Assembly: GCF_937952055.1 (NCBI RefSeq)
Contig: NZ_CALFYO010000029.1
Span: 4,586 to 68,585 of the forward strand
Reading direction: 5' to 3'
Source of the DNA: an uncultured Piscinibacter sp.
Lineage (GTDB): Bacteria; Pseudomonadota; Gammaproteobacteria; Burkholderiales; Burkholderiaceae_C
Length of the DNA stretch: 64,000 nucleotides
In this document: positions 29,431 through 39,133 of the stretch, one piece after another
Position numbering within the stretch: position 1 is the stretch's first letter
Layout: every line of letters begins with the position of its first letter
Notes under the pieces: model-generated
The model's database searches: none
The model's input: the letters and a program-made list of their open reading frames with translations, nothing else
Told to the model about the DNA's origin: nothing
Position numbers and translations under genes: made by a program

Positions 29431-30740
29431 CTCCGTCTGACGTCAAAGCCACCCTGTCATTCTCGGATGGCAGCCCGAGCATGGAACTGCCGCTCTACAA
29501 GGGCTCCATCGGCCCGGACGTGATCGACATCCGCAAGCTCTACGCCCAGACCGGCAAGTTCACCTACGATCCGGGCTTCCTGTCGACCGCCTCCTGCCAG
29601 TCGACCATCACCTACATCGACGGCGACAAGGGCGAGCTGCTGTACCGCGGCTACCCGATCGAGCAACTGGCGACCAACTGCGACTTCCTCGAGACCTGCT
29701 ATCTGCTGCTCAAGGGCGAGCTGCCCAACGCGACGCAGAAGGCCGACTTCACCAAGCTCGTCAGCAACCACACGATGGTCAACGAGCAGATGCAGTTCTT
29801 CCTGCGCGGCTTCCGGCGCGACGCGCACCCGATGGCAGTGATGACCGGCCTGGTGGGCGCGTTGTCGGCCTTCTATCACGACAGCACCGACATCAACAAC
29901 GCGCAGCACCGCGAGGTCGCGGCGATCCGGCTGATCGCCAAGATGCCCACGCTGGTGTCGATGGCCTACAAGTACGGCATCGGCCAGCCGTACATCTACC
30001 CGAAGAACTCGCTGTCCTACTCGGCGAACTTCATGCGCATGATGTTTGCCACGCCCTGCGAGGAGTACGAGCCGAACGACGTGCTGGTGCGGGCGATCGA
30101 TCGCATCTTCATCCTTCATGCCGACCACGAGCAGAACGCGTCGACCTCGACGGTGCGCCTGTGCGGTTCGTCGGGCACCAACCCGTTCGCCGCCATCGCG
30201 GCCGGCGTGGCCTGCCTGTGGGGCCCGGCGCACGGCGGAGCCAACGAGGCGGCGTTGAACATGCTGGAGGACGTGCAGAAGATGGGCGGTGTCGAGAAGA
30301 TCGGCGAGTTCATCAAGCAGGTGAAGGACAAGAACTCCAACGTCAAGCTGATGGGTTTCGGCCACCGGGTCTACAAGAACTACGACCCGCGCGCCAAGCT
30401 GATGCGCGAGACCTGCCACGAGGTGCTGGATGCGCTGGGCATGAACAACGACCCCATCCTCAAGCTCGCCATGGAGCTGGAGAAGATTGCGCTCGAAGAC
30501 GAATACTTCGTCGCGCGCAAGCTGTACCCGAACGTCGACTTCTACTCCGGGATCGTGCAGCGGGCCATCGGCATCCCAGTCTCGCTCTTCACCGCGATCT
30601 TCGCGCTGGCGCGTACCGTCGGCTGGATCGCGCAGCTCAACGAGATGATCGGCGACCCCGAGTACAAGATCGGCCGTCCGCGCCAGCTCTACCATGGCTC
30701 GGAACGCCGCGACGTCAAGCCGATGTCGCAGCGCGGCTGA
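29427..30740 (+). CDS. gltA: Citrate synthase (type II)
   Basis: 437 residues, the NADH-sensitive type II class common in proteobacteria. Catalytic residues are in '[15 protein letters not shown]' (first His), '[14 protein letters not shown]' (second His) and '[15 protein letters not shown]' (Asp and Arg). An N-terminal small beta domain ('[19 protein letters not shown]') is typical of type II. It condenses acetyl-CoA with oxaloacetate made by the nearby mdh. ATG 29427 overlaps the sdhE stop and has 'AAGGAAAGAACC' upstream. A terminator follows, ending the sdh-gltA operon. Confidence 0.97.
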   Translation: MTPSDVKATLSFSDGSPSMELPLYKGSIGPDVIDIRKLYAQTGKFTYDPGFLSTASCQSTITYIDGDKGELLYRGYPIEQLATNCDFLETCYLLLKGELPNATQKADFTKLVSNHTMVNEQMQFFLRGFRRDAHPMAVMTGLVGALSAFYHDSTDINNAQHREVAAIRLIAKMPTLVSMAYKYGIGQPYIYPKNSLSYSANFMRMMFATPCEEYEPNDVLVRAIDRIFILHADHEQNASTSTVRLCGSSGTNPFAAIAAGVACLWGPAHGGANEAALNMLEDVQKMGGVEKIGEFIKQVKDKNSNVKLMGFGHRVYKNYDPRAKLMRETCHEVLDALGMNNDPILKLAMELEKIALEDEYFVARKLYPNVDFYSGIVQRAIGIPVSLFTAIFALARTVGWIAQLNEMIGDPEYKIGRPRQLYHGSERRDVKPMSQRG

Positions 30741-30760
30741 AGAAACCGGCTCCCTCTGGA

Positions 30761-30792
30761 AGGCCCCGCACGGAAGTGCCGGGGCCTTTCTC
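30761..30792 (+). terminator. Terminator after gltA
   Basis: AGGCCCCGCAC pairs with GTGCCGGGGCCT (one bulged base) across the loop GGAA, followed by TTTCTC. It lies 21 bases past the gltA stop and 47 before leuC, marking the end of the TCA operon. Confidence 0.85.
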
Positions 30793-30838
30793 ATGCGCCT
30801 AAAATCAGCGGTTTCCCGCAGAACCGCCGCGAGCTGTC

Positions 30839-32260
30839 ATGCCACGCACCCTGTACGACAAGATCTGGGACGAGCACGTCGTCCACACCGAGGAGGACGG
30901 CACCTCGGTGCTCTACATCGATCGCCACCTGGTGCACGAGGTGACCAGCCCGCAGGCCTTCGAGGGCCTGCGCCTGGCTGGCCGCAAACCCTGGCGCGTC
31001 AGCTCGATCGTCGCCACCGCCGACCACAACACGCCGACCACCGGCTGGGAGCTGGGCTACGACGGCATCACCGATCCGACGTCCAAGCAGCAGGTCGTCA
31101 CCCTGGATGCCAACATCAAGGCCTTCGGCGCCGCGGCGTTCTTCCCGTTCCTCGACAAACGCCAGGGCATCGTGCACGTGATCGGGCCGGAGCAGGGCGC
31201 CACGCTGCCGGGCATGACGGTGGTCTGCGGCGACTCGCACACCTCCACGCACGGCGCCTTCGGCGCACTGGCGCACGGCATCGGCACCAGCGAGGTCGAG
31301 CATGTGCTGGCCACGCAGACGCTGCTGGCCAAGAAGGCGAAGAACATGCTGGTGAGGGTCGAGGGCCTGCTTGCGCGCGGCTGCTCGGCCAAGGACATCG
31401 TGCTGGCCATCATCGGCCGCATCGGCACCGCCGGCGGCACCGGCTACACCATCGAGTTCGGCGGCTCGGCGATCCGTGCCTTGTCGATGGAAGGCCGCAT
31501 GACGGTGTGCAACATGGCCATCGAGGCCGGTGCACGCGCCGGCCTGGTCGCGGTGGACGAGACCACCATCGGCTACGTCAAGGGCCGCCCCTTCGCGCCC
31601 GGCGGCGTCGAGTGGGACCAGGCCGTGGCGTACTGGCGCACGCTGCGCTCCGACGATGATGCGACCTGGGATGCGGTGGTCGAACTCGACGCCGCACAGA
31701 TCCGACCGCAGGTGACCTGGGGCACCTCGCCGGAGATGGTGCTCTCGATCGAAGACCGCGTGCCCGATCCCGAGCGCGAGAAGGACGCCGGCAAGCGCGG
31801 TGCGATGGAGCGCGCGCTGCATTACATGGCGCTGGAGCCCAACAAGCCGATCGCCGACATCCGCGTCGACAAGGTGTTCATCGGCTCGTGCACCAACTCC
31901 CGGATCGAGGATCTGCGCGAAGCCGCCACCGTCGTGCGCAAGCTGGGCCGGCGTGTTGCCGCCAACGTCAAGCTGGCGATGGTGGTGCCGGGTTCGGGCC
32001 TGGTGAAGGCGCAGGCCGAGCGCGAGGGACTGCACGAGGTCTTCAAGGCCGCCGGCTTCCAGTGGCGCGAGCCGGGCTGCTCGATGTGCCTGGCGATGAA
32101 CGCCGACCGCCTCGAGCCGGGCGAGCGCTGCGCCTCCACCTCCAACCGCAACTTCGAGGGCCGCCAGGGCGCCGGCGGCCGCACGCACCTGGTCAGCCCG
32201 GCGATGGCTGCGGCGGCCGCGATCGAAGGCCATTTCGTCGACGTCCGGCGCATCGCCTGA
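30839..32260 (+). CDS. leuC: 3-isopropylmalate dehydratase large subunit
   Basis: 473 residues. '[18 protein letters not shown]' and '[15 protein letters not shown]' supply the three cysteines that bind the 4Fe-4S cluster, and '[21 protein letters not shown]' is the aconitase-family active-site block. With LeuD it isomerises 2- to 3-isopropylmalate in leucine synthesis. ATG 30839 begins '[15 protein letters not shown]', the usual N-terminus. Upstream 'CCTAAAAT' could be a -10 but no -35 is visible; no leader peptide with Leu codons is seen. First gene of leuC-entericidin-leuD-leuB. Confidence 0.97.
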   Translation: MPRTLYDKIWDEHVVHTEEDGTSVLYIDRHLVHEVTSPQAFEGLRLAGRKPWRVSSIVATADHNTPTTGWELGYDGITDPTSKQQVVTLDANIKAFGAAAFFPFLDKRQGIVHVIGPEQGATLPGMTVVCGDSHTSTHGAFGALAHGIGTSEVEHVLATQTLLAKKAKNMLVRVEGLLARGCSAKDIVLAIIGRIGTAGGTGYTIEFGGSAIRALSMEGRMTVCNMAIEAGARAGLVAVDETTIGYVKGRPFAPGGVEWDQAVAYWRTLRSDDDATWDAVVELDAAQIRPQVTWGTSPEMVLSIEDRVPDPEREKDAGKRGAMERALHYMALEPNKPIADIRVDKVFIGSCTNSRIEDLREAATVVRKLGRRVAANVKLAMVVPGSGLVKAQAEREGLHEVFKAAGFQWREPGCSMCLAMNADRLEPGERCASTSNRNFEGRQGAGGRTHLVSPAMAAAAAIEGHFVDVRRIA

Positions 32261-32289
32261 CCTGCCCCATCCTCCAAAGGAGACCGTCC

Positions 32290-32418
32290 ATGAAGCGCAT
32301 CCTGTTCGCCCTGCTCGCCGCGGCCTATCTGCTGGCCGGCTGCAACACCATCGAAGGCATGGGCAAGGACATCAGGACCGGCGGCGAGAAGATCGAAGAA
32401 GCTGCCAAGAAGAAGTAA
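32290..32418 (+). CDS. Entericidin-like small lipoprotein
   Basis: 42 residues: MKRILFALLAAAYLLAGCNT..., a lipoprotein signal with lipobox LAGC (Cys18), then 'TIEGMGKDIRTGGEKIEEA' and a Lys-rich end, the standard entericidin A/B layout. AGGAG (32278-32282) is a strong Shine-Dalgarno. In E. coli the entericidin pair is linked to stationary-phase lysis; in betaproteobacteria a single copy between leuC and leuD is a known arrangement. It lies 29 bases past leuC and 6 before leuD, so it is expressed with the leucine genes, an odd but conserved setting. Its function here is unknown. Confidence 0.9.
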   Translation: MKRILFALLAAAYLLAGCNTIEGMGKDIRTGGEKIEEAAKKK

Positions 32419-32424
32419 TCCGTC

Positions 32425-33069
32425 ATGCAAGCCTTCACCGTCCACAAGGGCCTGGTCGCGCCGCTCGACCGCGAGAACGTCGACACCGACGCGATCATTC
32501 CGAAGCAGTTTCTCAAGTCGATCAAGCGCACCGGCTTCGGACCGAACCTGTTCGACGAGTGGCGCTACCTCGATCGCGGCGAGCCGGGCCAGGATCCGGC
32601 GCAGCGCAGGCCCAACCCGGACTTCGTGCTGAACCAGCCGCGCTACCAGGGTGCTTCCATCCTGCTCGCACGCAAGAACTTCGGCTGCGGCTCGTCGCGC
32701 GAGCACGCTCCCTGGGCGCTCGACCAGTACGGCTTCCGCGCCGTCATTGCGCCGAGCTTCGCCGACATCTTCTTCAGCAACTGCTACAAGAACGGCCTGC
32801 TGCCAATCGTGCTGAGCGAGATGCAGGTCAGCCAGCTGTTCGACGAGGTGGCGGCCTTCACCGGCTACCAGCTCACCGTCGACCTGGCGCGCCAAGTGGT
32901 GGTCAAGCCCGATGGTGCCGAGCTGTCGTTCGAGATCACGCCGTTCCGCAAGTACTGCCTGCTCGGCGGCTTCGACGACATCGGCCTGACGCTGCGCCAT
33001 GCCGACAAGATCCGCGCCTTCGAGGCCGAGCGGCTGATGAAGAAGCCCTGGCTCGCCCACACCCTCTGA
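32425..33069 (+). CDS. leuD: 3-isopropylmalate dehydratase small subunit
   Basis: 214 residues, LeuD length. '[20 protein letters not shown]' at 12-31 and '[15 protein letters not shown]' (about 83-97) are the swivel-domain substrate-binding blocks of the small subunit. It associates with LeuC to form the active isomerase. ATG 32425 ([15 protein letters not shown]) follows the entericidin stop by 6 bases. Intact and ordinary; 13 bases precede leuB. Confidence 0.97.
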   Translation: MQAFTVHKGLVAPLDRENVDTDAIIPKQFLKSIKRTGFGPNLFDEWRYLDRGEPGQDPAQRRPNPDFVLNQPRYQGASILLARKNFGCGSSREHAPWALDQYGFRAVIAPSFADIFFSNCYKNGLLPIVLSEMQVSQLFDEVAAFTGYQLTVDLARQVVVKPDGAELSFEITPFRKYCLLGGFDDIGLTLRHADKIRAFEAERLMKKPWLAHTL

Positions 33070-33082
33070 CAAGGACATCCGC

Positions 33083-34186
33083 TTGAAGATCGCCATCCTG
33101 CCGGGCGACGGCATCGGCACCGAGATCGTCGCGCAGGCCCAGCGTGCGATGCAGTGCCTCGACCTGAAGTTCGAGACCGAGACCGCGCCGGTGGGCGGCG
33201 CCGCCTACGAGTCGCACGGCCACCCGCTGCCCGACTCGACGCTGAAGCTCGCCAAGGAAGCCGACGCGGTGCTGTTCGGCGCCGTGGGCGACTGGAAGTA
33301 CGACAAGCTCGAGCGCGCGCTGCGCCCCGAGCAGGCCATCCTGGGCCTGCGCAGGAACCTGGGCCTGTTCGCCAACTTCCGCCCCGCGATCTGCTACGAG
33401 CAGCTCACCCACGCCTCGAGTCTGAAGCCCGAGCTGGTGGCGGGGCTGGACATCCTCATCATCCGCGAGCTGACCGGCGACATCTACTTCGGCCAGCCGC
33501 GCGGCCGCCGTGAGTCTCCCGACGGCGCCTTCAAGGGCGCGCCCGAGGCCTTCGACACCATGCGCTACTCGCGCCCGGAGATCGAGCGCATCGCGCATGT
33601 GGCCTTCCAGGCGGCGCGCAAGCGCCACAAGAAGGTCACCAGCGTCGACAAGGCCAACGTGCTGGAGACCTTCCAGTTCTGGAAGGACGTGGTCACCGAG
33701 GTGCACGCGCAGTACCCGGACGTGGAACTGGAGCACATGTACGTCGACAACGCGGCGATGCAACTCGTCAAGGCGCCGAAGAAGTTCGACGTGCTGGTCA
33801 CCGGCAACATGTTCGGCGACATCCTGTCGGACGAGGCGGCGATGCTCACCGGCTCGATCGGCATGCTGCCGTCGGCCTCGCTGAACGAGCAGAGCCGAGG
33901 CCTGTACGAGCCCAGCCATGGCAGCGCACCGGACATCGCCGGTAAGGATCTCGCAAACCCGCTGGCTACAATCCTGTCCGTGGCCATGATGCTCCGCTTC
34001 TCCCTGAACCAGCCCGAGGCGGCCGACCGGATCGAGTCGGCCGTCCAGCACGTGCTCGCGTCGGGGCTGCGCACCGCGGACATCTGGTCGGAAGGCACCA
34101 CCAAGGTGGGCACGCGCGCCATGGGCGACGCCGTGGTCGCCGTGCTTTCCGGCAAGACCATCACCAAAACCATTACCAAGGGCTAG
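33083..34186 (+). CDS. leuB: 3-isopropylmalate dehydrogenase (TTG start)
   Basis: 367 residues. '[19 protein letters not shown]' starts the isopropylmalate/isocitrate dehydrogenase family; '[15 protein letters not shown]', '[17 protein letters not shown]' and '[30 protein letters not shown]' region carry the substrate, Mg and NAD-binding residues. No ATG or GTG fits: the conserved N-terminus begins at TTG 33083, with AAGGA at about 33071. It oxidises 3-isopropylmalate in leucine synthesis. The rare start may lower translation relative to leuC and leuD. Confidence 0.95.
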   Translation: MKIAILPGDGIGTEIVAQAQRAMQCLDLKFETETAPVGGAAYESHGHPLPDSTLKLAKEADAVLFGAVGDWKYDKLERALRPEQAILGLRRNLGLFANFRPAICYEQLTHASSLKPELVAGLDILIIRELTGDIYFGQPRGRRESPDGAFKGAPEAFDTMRYSRPEIERIAHVAFQAARKRHKKVTSVDKANVLETFQFWKDVVTEVHAQYPDVELEHMYVDNAAMQLVKAPKKFDVLVTGNMFGDILSDEAAMLTGSIGMLPSASLNEQSRGLYEPSHGSAPDIAGKDLANPLATILSVAMMLRFSLNQPEAADRIESAVQHVLASGLRTADIWSEGTTKVGTRAMGDAVVAVLSGKTITKTITKG

Positions 34187-34210
34187 TTCAGCTCCGGTTC
34201 GTTTCGCCCA

Positions 34211-34235
34211 TCCCCCGGCGACGCGACCCGGGGGA
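34211..34235. other. Stem-loop in the leuB-asd spacer
   Basis: TCCCCCGG (34211-34218) and CCGGGGGA (34228-34235) form a perfect 8-bp stem with a 9-base loop, 25 bases past leuB and 43 before asd. No T tract follows on the plus strand, so it is a pause or mRNA-stability element or a Rho-linked terminator rather than a classical terminator. Confidence 0.5.
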
Positions 34236-34278
34236 CACGAAGGTTTCCACAGCAACTTCACTGGAAAGGGCGACGACG

Positions 34279-35406
34279 ATGAGACTCACGGGATTGGTCG
34301 GCTGGCGCGGCATGGTCGGCTCCGTGCTGATGGACCGCATGCAGGCCGAAGGCGACTTCGCCCACATCGAGCCGGTGTTCTTCAGCACCAGCAACGCCGG
34401 TGGCACCGCTCCGGCGATGGCGAAGAACGAGAAGACGCTCAAGGACGCCTACGACATCGACGCGCTCAAGCGCTGCGAGATCATCATCACCGCACAGGGT
34501 GGCGACTACACCAGCGAGGTGTTCCCCAAGCTGCGCGCGGCGGGCTGGAAGGGCCACTGGATCGACGCCGCCTCGACGCTGCGCATGAAGGACGACGCGG
34601 TCATCGTTCTCGATCCCGTCAACATGCCGGTGATCAAGAGCGCGCTGGCCAAGGGCGGCCGCAACTGGATCGGCGGCAACTGCACCGTCAGCTGCATGCT
34701 GATGGGTGTGGGTGCGCTGTACAAGGCCGGCTTGGTCGAGTGGATGAGCACGATGACCTATCAGGCGGCCTCGGGCGGCGGCGCGCAGCACATGCGCGAA
34801 CTGCTCACCCAATTCGGCACGCTGAACGCCGAGGTGAGGTCGCTGCTCGACGACCCGAAGAGCGCCATCCTCGAGATCGACCGCAAGATCGTCGGGAAGC
34901 AGCGTGCGCTGACCGAGGCCGAGACCGCCAACTTCGGCGTGCCGCTGGGGGGCTCGCTGATCCCGTGGATCGACAAGGACCTGGGCAACGGCGTGAGCCG
35001 AGAGGAGTGGAAAGGCGGCGCCGAGACCAACAAGATCCTCGGCCAGGGCGAGGGCTTCGGCAGCCCGGGCGTGCCGGTGGACGGCTTCTGCGTGCGCATC
35101 GGCGCGATGCGCTGCCACAGCCAGGCGCTGATGTTCAAGCTGAAGAAGGACGTGCCGGTGGCGGATGTGCAGGCCATGATTGCCGCCGACAACGCGTGGG
35201 TGAAGGTGGTCCCCAACACGCGCGAGGCGACGATCAAGGACCTGACGCCGGTGGCCGTGACGGGCACGCTGACGATTCCCGTCGGACGGATTCGCCAGCT
35301 CGCCATGGGACCCCAGTACCTTGGTGCCTTCACGATCGGCGATCAACTGCTGTGGGGCGCCGCCGAACCGCTGCGCCGCATGCTGCGCATCCTGGTCGAG
35401 GCGTGA
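34279..35406 (+). CDS. asd: Aspartate-semialdehyde dehydrogenase
   Basis: 375 residues, the Gram-negative Asd type. '[17 protein letters not shown]' (5-21) is the NADP-binding start, '[16 protein letters not shown]' (about 130-145) contains the catalytic Cys, and '[16 protein letters not shown]' (about 161-176) the substrate-binding block; the catalytic His is in '[13 protein letters not shown]'. It makes aspartate semialdehyde for lysine, threonine, methionine and diaminopimelate. ATG 34279 follows GGAAAGGGCG. The leuB-asd gap of 92 bases contains a hairpin; asd is followed by a 233-base promoter region for fimV. Confidence 0.96.
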   Translation: MRLTGLVGWRGMVGSVLMDRMQAEGDFAHIEPVFFSTSNAGGTAPAMAKNEKTLKDAYDIDALKRCEIIITAQGGDYTSEVFPKLRAAGWKGHWIDAASTLRMKDDAVIVLDPVNMPVIKSALAKGGRNWIGGNCTVSCMLMGVGALYKAGLVEWMSTMTYQAASGGGAQHMRELLTQFGTLNAEVRSLLDDPKSAILEIDRKIVGKQRALTEAETANFGVPLGGSLIPWIDKDLGNGVSREEWKGGAETNKILGQGEGFGSPGVPVDGFCVRIGAMRCHSQALMFKLKKDVPVADVQAMIAADNAWVKVVPNTREATIKDLTPVAVTGTLTIPVGRIRQLAMGPQYLGAFTIGDQLLWGAAEPLRRMLRILVEA

Positions 35407-35508
35407 AGTCGGCGCGATGGCAGTGGCTTCACGTTGGCGCGCTGCAACATTTATCACGCCGGCACGCTGCATGAGCAGCAAGGTACGAATATCAGCCATT
35501 GCATGAGC

Positions 35509-35537
35509 TTGTCATCGTATCCTCTTGATGTTATTGT
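35509..35537 (+). promoter_or_regulatory. Sigma-70-like promoter for fimV
   Basis: TTGTCA (35509-35514) and TATTGT (35532-35537) have an exact 17-base spacer in the AT-rich part of the 233-base asd-fimV spacer, implying a leader of roughly 95 bases before fimV. This spacer is clearly less GC-rich than its surroundings, as expected for a control region at the head of a long gene block. Confidence 0.55.
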
Positions 35538-35639
35538 GATTTCCAGCTATTCGCGCGAGGTGCGGATGTCCTTCGCCGGTAACCTAGTCGACAGCAGAGG
35601 GCAGTCATCGCGCCCGGCACGGTCCTATTGGGAGACGCC

Positions 35640-38303
35640 TTGAAACGAAACTCGACCTTTTCAGGGCGTCTTGCCCTGACCGGTGTGGCCGCAGCCGCCC
35701 TCTGGCTTGCCGCATCGAATGCGCACGCGCTGGGTCTGGGCAGGCTTTCCGTGCAGTCGGCACTCGGTGAGGCGCTGCGGGCCGAGATCGATGTCACCAG
35801 CCTGACGGCCGAAGAGGCCGGCACCCTGCGCGTGCGCGTGGCGCCGCCCGAGGCCTACCGCGCCGCCGGCGTCGACTACAACACCGTCTTGCCCGCCACT
35901 CAGGTCGATTTGCAGCGCCGCACCGATGGCCGGCCCTACTTGCGCGTGACCAGCGACCGCGCGGTCCAGGAGCCGTTCGTCGATGTGATCCTCGAGATCT
36001 CGTGGGCCAGTGGCCGGCTCGTGCGTGAATACACGATGCTCTTCGATCCGCCGGCGATGGCGCGTGCCCCTGCGCAGCCCGCGCCTGCGGCGGCACCGTC
36101 GATCGCAGCCGCGCCGCCGGCTCCTGCCCCGGCGCAGGCGGCGGCTCCTTCGCCGGCTCCCAGAGCCGCGCGGCCGGTGCCCGAGAGCAAGCCTGCGGTC
36201 GCGGCTGTGCCCGCGCCGTCGAGCGCCGCCGCCACGGCGCCGACCGGCGCCGACGAGTACAAGGTCCGCCAGGGCGACACGCTGTTCCGCATTGCTGGCA
36301 AGCATCCGCGCCAGGGCGTATCGCTCGACCAGATGCTGGTGTCGCTGTACAAGGCCAACCCCGAGGCCTTCATCGCGAACAACATGAACCGGCTGAAGTC
36401 CGGGGTCGTGCTGTCGGTTCCCAGCGCAGAAGACGCCAGGGCCGTGTCCACTGCCGAGGCGCGTCAGCTCATCCAGGCTCAGAGCGCCGACTTCGGCGCC
36501 TACCGGCAGCGTCTTGCGGGGGCGGTGCCCGCGGCGCGTGACGCAGGCAGCACGCGTCAGGCCGCCGGCACGGTGCAGACCGAGGTGCAGGACCGCAAGC
36601 AGGCGGCCGCACCGGCCCCCGACAAGTTGACGCTCAGCAAGGGTGATACGGCGGGCAAGGCCAGTGCCGAAGAGCAGATCGCAAAGACGGCCGAGAAGAA
36701 GGACACCGACACGCGCGTGGCCGAGCTGTCCAAGAACGTTGCCGAGTTGAAGAAGCTCGGTGACGAGGCTGCCAAGACCAAGGCCGCGGCATCCGCCGGG
36801 GCCGCCGCCGTCGCCCCGGCGGCACCGTCCGCGCCGGCGGCAGTGACCTTGCCGGTCAAGGCGCCCCTGCCGGCGGCCCCCCCGGCACCGGTGGCTGCCG
36901 CGCCGGCGTCGGCGCCTGTCGCCGCGGCGATGCCGGCATCCGCGCCCGCCGTGGCGGCGGCGCCCGCCGCGCAGCCCGAGCCCGTATCCACGCAAGCCTC
37001 CGCGGCGGCGCCCGACATGATGGCGGCCGCGTCCGTCCCGGAGTCCTCGCCCGTCGCTGCGGCCGCCCCGGCCGCGTCGGTGGCCAAGCCGGTGGCTCCT
37101 CGCCCCGCGCCGGCAGTGACGGCGCAGCAGGACGAGCCCAGCTTCCTCGGTTCGTTGCTCGACGACAATCCGCTGGCACTGGCGCTGGGGGGCGGCCTGA
37201 TCGCGCTGCTCGCCGGCTTCGGCGTCTACCGCTTCACGCGACGCGCCAAGAGGGATAGCGGCGAGACCTCTTTCCTCGAGAGCCGTTTGCAGCCGGATTC
37301 GTTCTTCGGCGCCAGCGGCGGCCAGCGCATCGATACGCGCGACGCCGGCGGCAACTCCTCGTCGATGAGCTACTCGCTGAGCCAGCTCGACGCCATCGGC
37401 GACGTGGACCCCGTCGCCGAGGCGGATGTCTACCTGGCCTATGGCCGCGACCTGCAGGCCGAGGAAATCCTCAAGGAAGCGATGCGCGGCAACCCCGAGC
37501 GCATGGCTATCCGCACCAAGCTGCTCGAGGTGTACGCCAAGCGCCGCGATACCAAGGGCTTCGAGTTGCTTGCCACGCAGCTGTACTCGCTGACGCAGGG
37601 GCAAGGCGAGGACTGGGCGAAGGCCCAGGAGCTGGGCCTGCAGATCGACGCCGAGAACCCGCTCTACCAGCCCGGCGGCGCGCCCGCGGGCGGCGCCACG
37701 GTTGGCGGCCAGATGGTCGAAGCGCTCGGCGCGAGCACCATGCCGCAGTCGGTGCTGCCCTCGCCATCGCAATTCAATGCGGGAATGATGGATTCGCAGG
37801 CTGCGCCGGAGACTGGCGTCGACCTCGACCTCGATCTGGGCAGCGAGCCCGCGGACGCAACGGAAGCGGCGCCGCCTCTGGGCACGCAGCCGTTCGCGAC
37901 CGCCCCCGCCGAGCCGACTTCGTTCGACTTCGAGCCGGCCGGTGCGGACCTCACGTTGCCCGACCTGGCGCCGGAACCGGCGCGCGGCGCACCCGCGAGT
38001 GCGCCGGCGGTCGAATTCGACCTGGCCGGCATCTCTCTCGACCTCGACCTGCCCGCAGGCGGCAGCACAGCTGCAGCACCCGCACCGGTGGCTGCGGCGC
38101 CTTCGGGCTTCGGCGAGTCCGGTCTGTCGGGCTTCGACGAGGACGACGCCGGCGACCCGTTGTCGCGCAAGCTCGAACTGGCCGAGGAGTTCCGCCAAAT
38201 CGGCGACACGGAAGGCGCTCGCGACCTGCTGCAGGAAGTGGTGTCCAAGGCCTCGGGCTCGTTGAAGTCCAAGGCCCAGGGCATGCTCGAGCAGCTCGGC
38301 TGA
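35640..38303 (+). CDS. fimV: FimV/HubP-like inner-membrane protein (TTG start)
   Basis: 887 residues. Signal peptide 'RLALTGVAAAALWLAASNAHA', then the FimV N-terminal region 'LGLGRLSVQSALGEALRAEI', a LysM domain near residues 205-265 ('DEYKVRQGDTLFRIAGKHPR'), long Ala/Pro linkers, a coiled-coil portion around 345-380, one membrane helix ('LALALGGGLIALLAGFGVYRF', about 515-535), a TPR-like cytoplasmic part and the C-terminal FimV domain 'LARKLELAEEFRQIGD'-type ending ('SRKLELAEEFRQIGDTEGAR'). It organises the cell pole, type IV pili and twitching. TTG 35640 is the best start: GGGAGA lies 5-10 bases before it and it retains the signal peptide. Confidence 0.92.
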   Translation: MKRNSTFSGRLALTGVAAAALWLAASNAHALGLGRLSVQSALGEALRAEIDVTSLTAEEAGTLRVRVAPPEAYRAAGVDYNTVLPATQVDLQRRTDGRPYLRVTSDRAVQEPFVDVILEISWASGRLVREYTMLFDPPAMARAPAQPAPAAAPSIAAAPPAPAPAQAAAPSPAPRAARPVPESKPAVAAVPAPSSAAATAPTGADEYKVRQGDTLFRIAGKHPRQGVSLDQMLVSLYKANPEAFIANNMNRLKSGVVLSVPSAEDARAVSTAEARQLIQAQSADFGAYRQRLAGAVPAARDAGSTRQAAGTVQTEVQDRKQAAAPAPDKLTLSKGDTAGKASAEEQIAKTAEKKDTDTRVAELSKNVAELKKLGDEAAKTKAAASAGAAAVAPAAPSAPAAVTLPVKAPLPAAPPAPVAAAPASAPVAAAMPASAPAVAAAPAAQPEPVSTQASAAAPDMMAAASVPESSPVAAAAPAASVAKPVAPRPAPAVTAQQDEPSFLGSLLDDNPLALALGGGLIALLAGFGVYRFTRRAKRDSGETSFLESRLQPDSFFGASGGQRIDTRDAGGNSSSMSYSLSQLDAIGDVDPVAEADVYLAYGRDLQAEEILKEAMRGNPERMAIRTKLLEVYAKRRDTKGFELLATQLYSLTQGQGEDWAKAQELGLQIDAENPLYQPGGAPAGGATVGGQMVEALGASTMPQSVLPSPSQFNAGMMDSQAAPETGVDLDLDLGSEPADATEAAPPLGTQPFATAPAEPTSFDFEPAGADLTLPDLAPEPARGAPASAPAVEFDLAGISLDLDLPAGGSTAAAPAPVAAAPSGFGESGLSGFDEDDAGDPLSRKLELAEEFRQIGDTEGARDLLQEVVSKASGSLKSKAQGMLEQLG

Positions 38304-38308
38304 TGAGA

Positions 38309-38324
38309 GGGCGCCGCGGCGCCC
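38309..38324. repeat. 16-bp perfect palindrome between fimV and truA
   Basis: GGGCGCCGCGGCGCCC is fully self-complementary and lies 6 bases after the fimV stop and 23 before the truA GTG. No T tract follows. In a very GC-rich genome such palindromes arise readily, so a functional role is uncertain; an mRNA 3'-end or attenuating hairpin is possible. Confidence 0.6.
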
Positions 38325-38346
38325 GCGACGAGCCCTGAGCACGGCC

Positions 38347-39129
38347 GTGAGGGTTGCCCTCGGCGTCAGCTACCGCGGCACGGGCTACCAGGGCTGGCAG
38401 AGTCAGCCCGGCGGCAACACCGTGCAGGATCGGCTCGAGCATGCGCTGTCCAGCTTCCTCGACCGATCGGTGCGCGTCATGTGCGCCGGCCGTACCGACG
38501 CGGGGGTGCATGCGCTCAACCAGGTCGTGCACCTCGATTGCGCCGTCGAGCGCGACCCCTTCTCCTGGGTGCGCGGCACCAACCGCTTCTTGCCGCCGGA
38601 CATCGCGGTGCAGTGGTGCCGCCCGGTCGATGCTCGGTTTCACTCGCGCAACAGTGCGCTCGGCCGTCGCTACGTGTACGTGCTGCGCCAGTCGCCCGTG
38701 CGGCCCTCCCTGGAGGCCGGCCTCGTCGGCTGGAGCTTCCGCCCGCTCGACGGTGAGGCCATGCGTGTTGCGGCGCAGCGGCTGATCGGCGAGCATGACT
38801 TCTCTGCCTTCCGGTCGGCGGAGTGCCAGGCCGCATCGCCGGTGAAGACGCTGCGGCGCATCCACATCGAGTCGCGCGGCGCCTACTGGCGCTTCGAATT
38901 CGATGCCAGCGCCTTCCTGCACCACATGGTGCGCAACCTGATGGGTTGCCTGGTGGCGATCGGCGCGGGCACGCGCGATGCGGACTGGCTCGCCCAGGTG
39001 CTGGAGTCGCGGGACCGAAGCCTCGCCGCACCGACCTTTGTCGCTGACGGCCTGTACTTCGCCGGGCCGTACTACGATCCGTCCCTCGCACTGCCGCAAT
39101 CGACGGCGGCGATGGACTGGCTTCCCTGA
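38347..39129 (+). CDS. truA: tRNA pseudouridine(38-40) synthase
   Basis: 260 residues, TruA length. 'VALGVSYRGTGYQGWQSQPG' (3-22) starts the family, and 'VMCAGRTDAGVHALNQVVH' (about 44-62) contains the catalytic Asp of the GRTDxGVHA motif; 'FLHHMVRNLMGCL' is the C-terminal conserved block. It forms pseudouridine in the anticodon arm at positions 38-40. The start is GTG 38347, 44 bases past fimV. The fimV-truA-trpF order is conserved in proteobacteria. It ends 4 bases before trpF. Confidence 0.95.
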   Translation: MRVALGVSYRGTGYQGWQSQPGGNTVQDRLEHALSSFLDRSVRVMCAGRTDAGVHALNQVVHLDCAVERDPFSWVRGTNRFLPPDIAVQWCRPVDARFHSRNSALGRRYVYVLRQSPVRPSLEAGLVGWSFRPLDGEAMRVAAQRLIGEHDFSAFRSAECQAASPVKTLRRIHIESRGAYWRFEFDASAFLHHMVRNLMGCLVAIGAGTRDADWLAQVLESRDRSLAAPTFVADGLYFAGPYYDPSLALPQSTAAMDWLP

Positions 39130-39133
39130 GGCG

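Noticed and set aside
30741..30838. Search for a leucine attenuator or riboswitch before leuC
   Set aside because: No leader peptide with Leu codons and no recognisable riboswitch; the only hairpin is the gltA terminator.
32290..32418. Entericidin gene considered as a toxin-antitoxin pair
   Set aside because: Only one lipoprotein gene is present and no second partner or antisense RNA signal is visible.
35661..38342. Very long minus-strand open frame (893 codons) opposite fimV
   Set aside because: Antisense to a gene with signal peptide, LysM and FimV domains; composition is Arg/Gly-rich with no motif, a typical result of high third-position GC.
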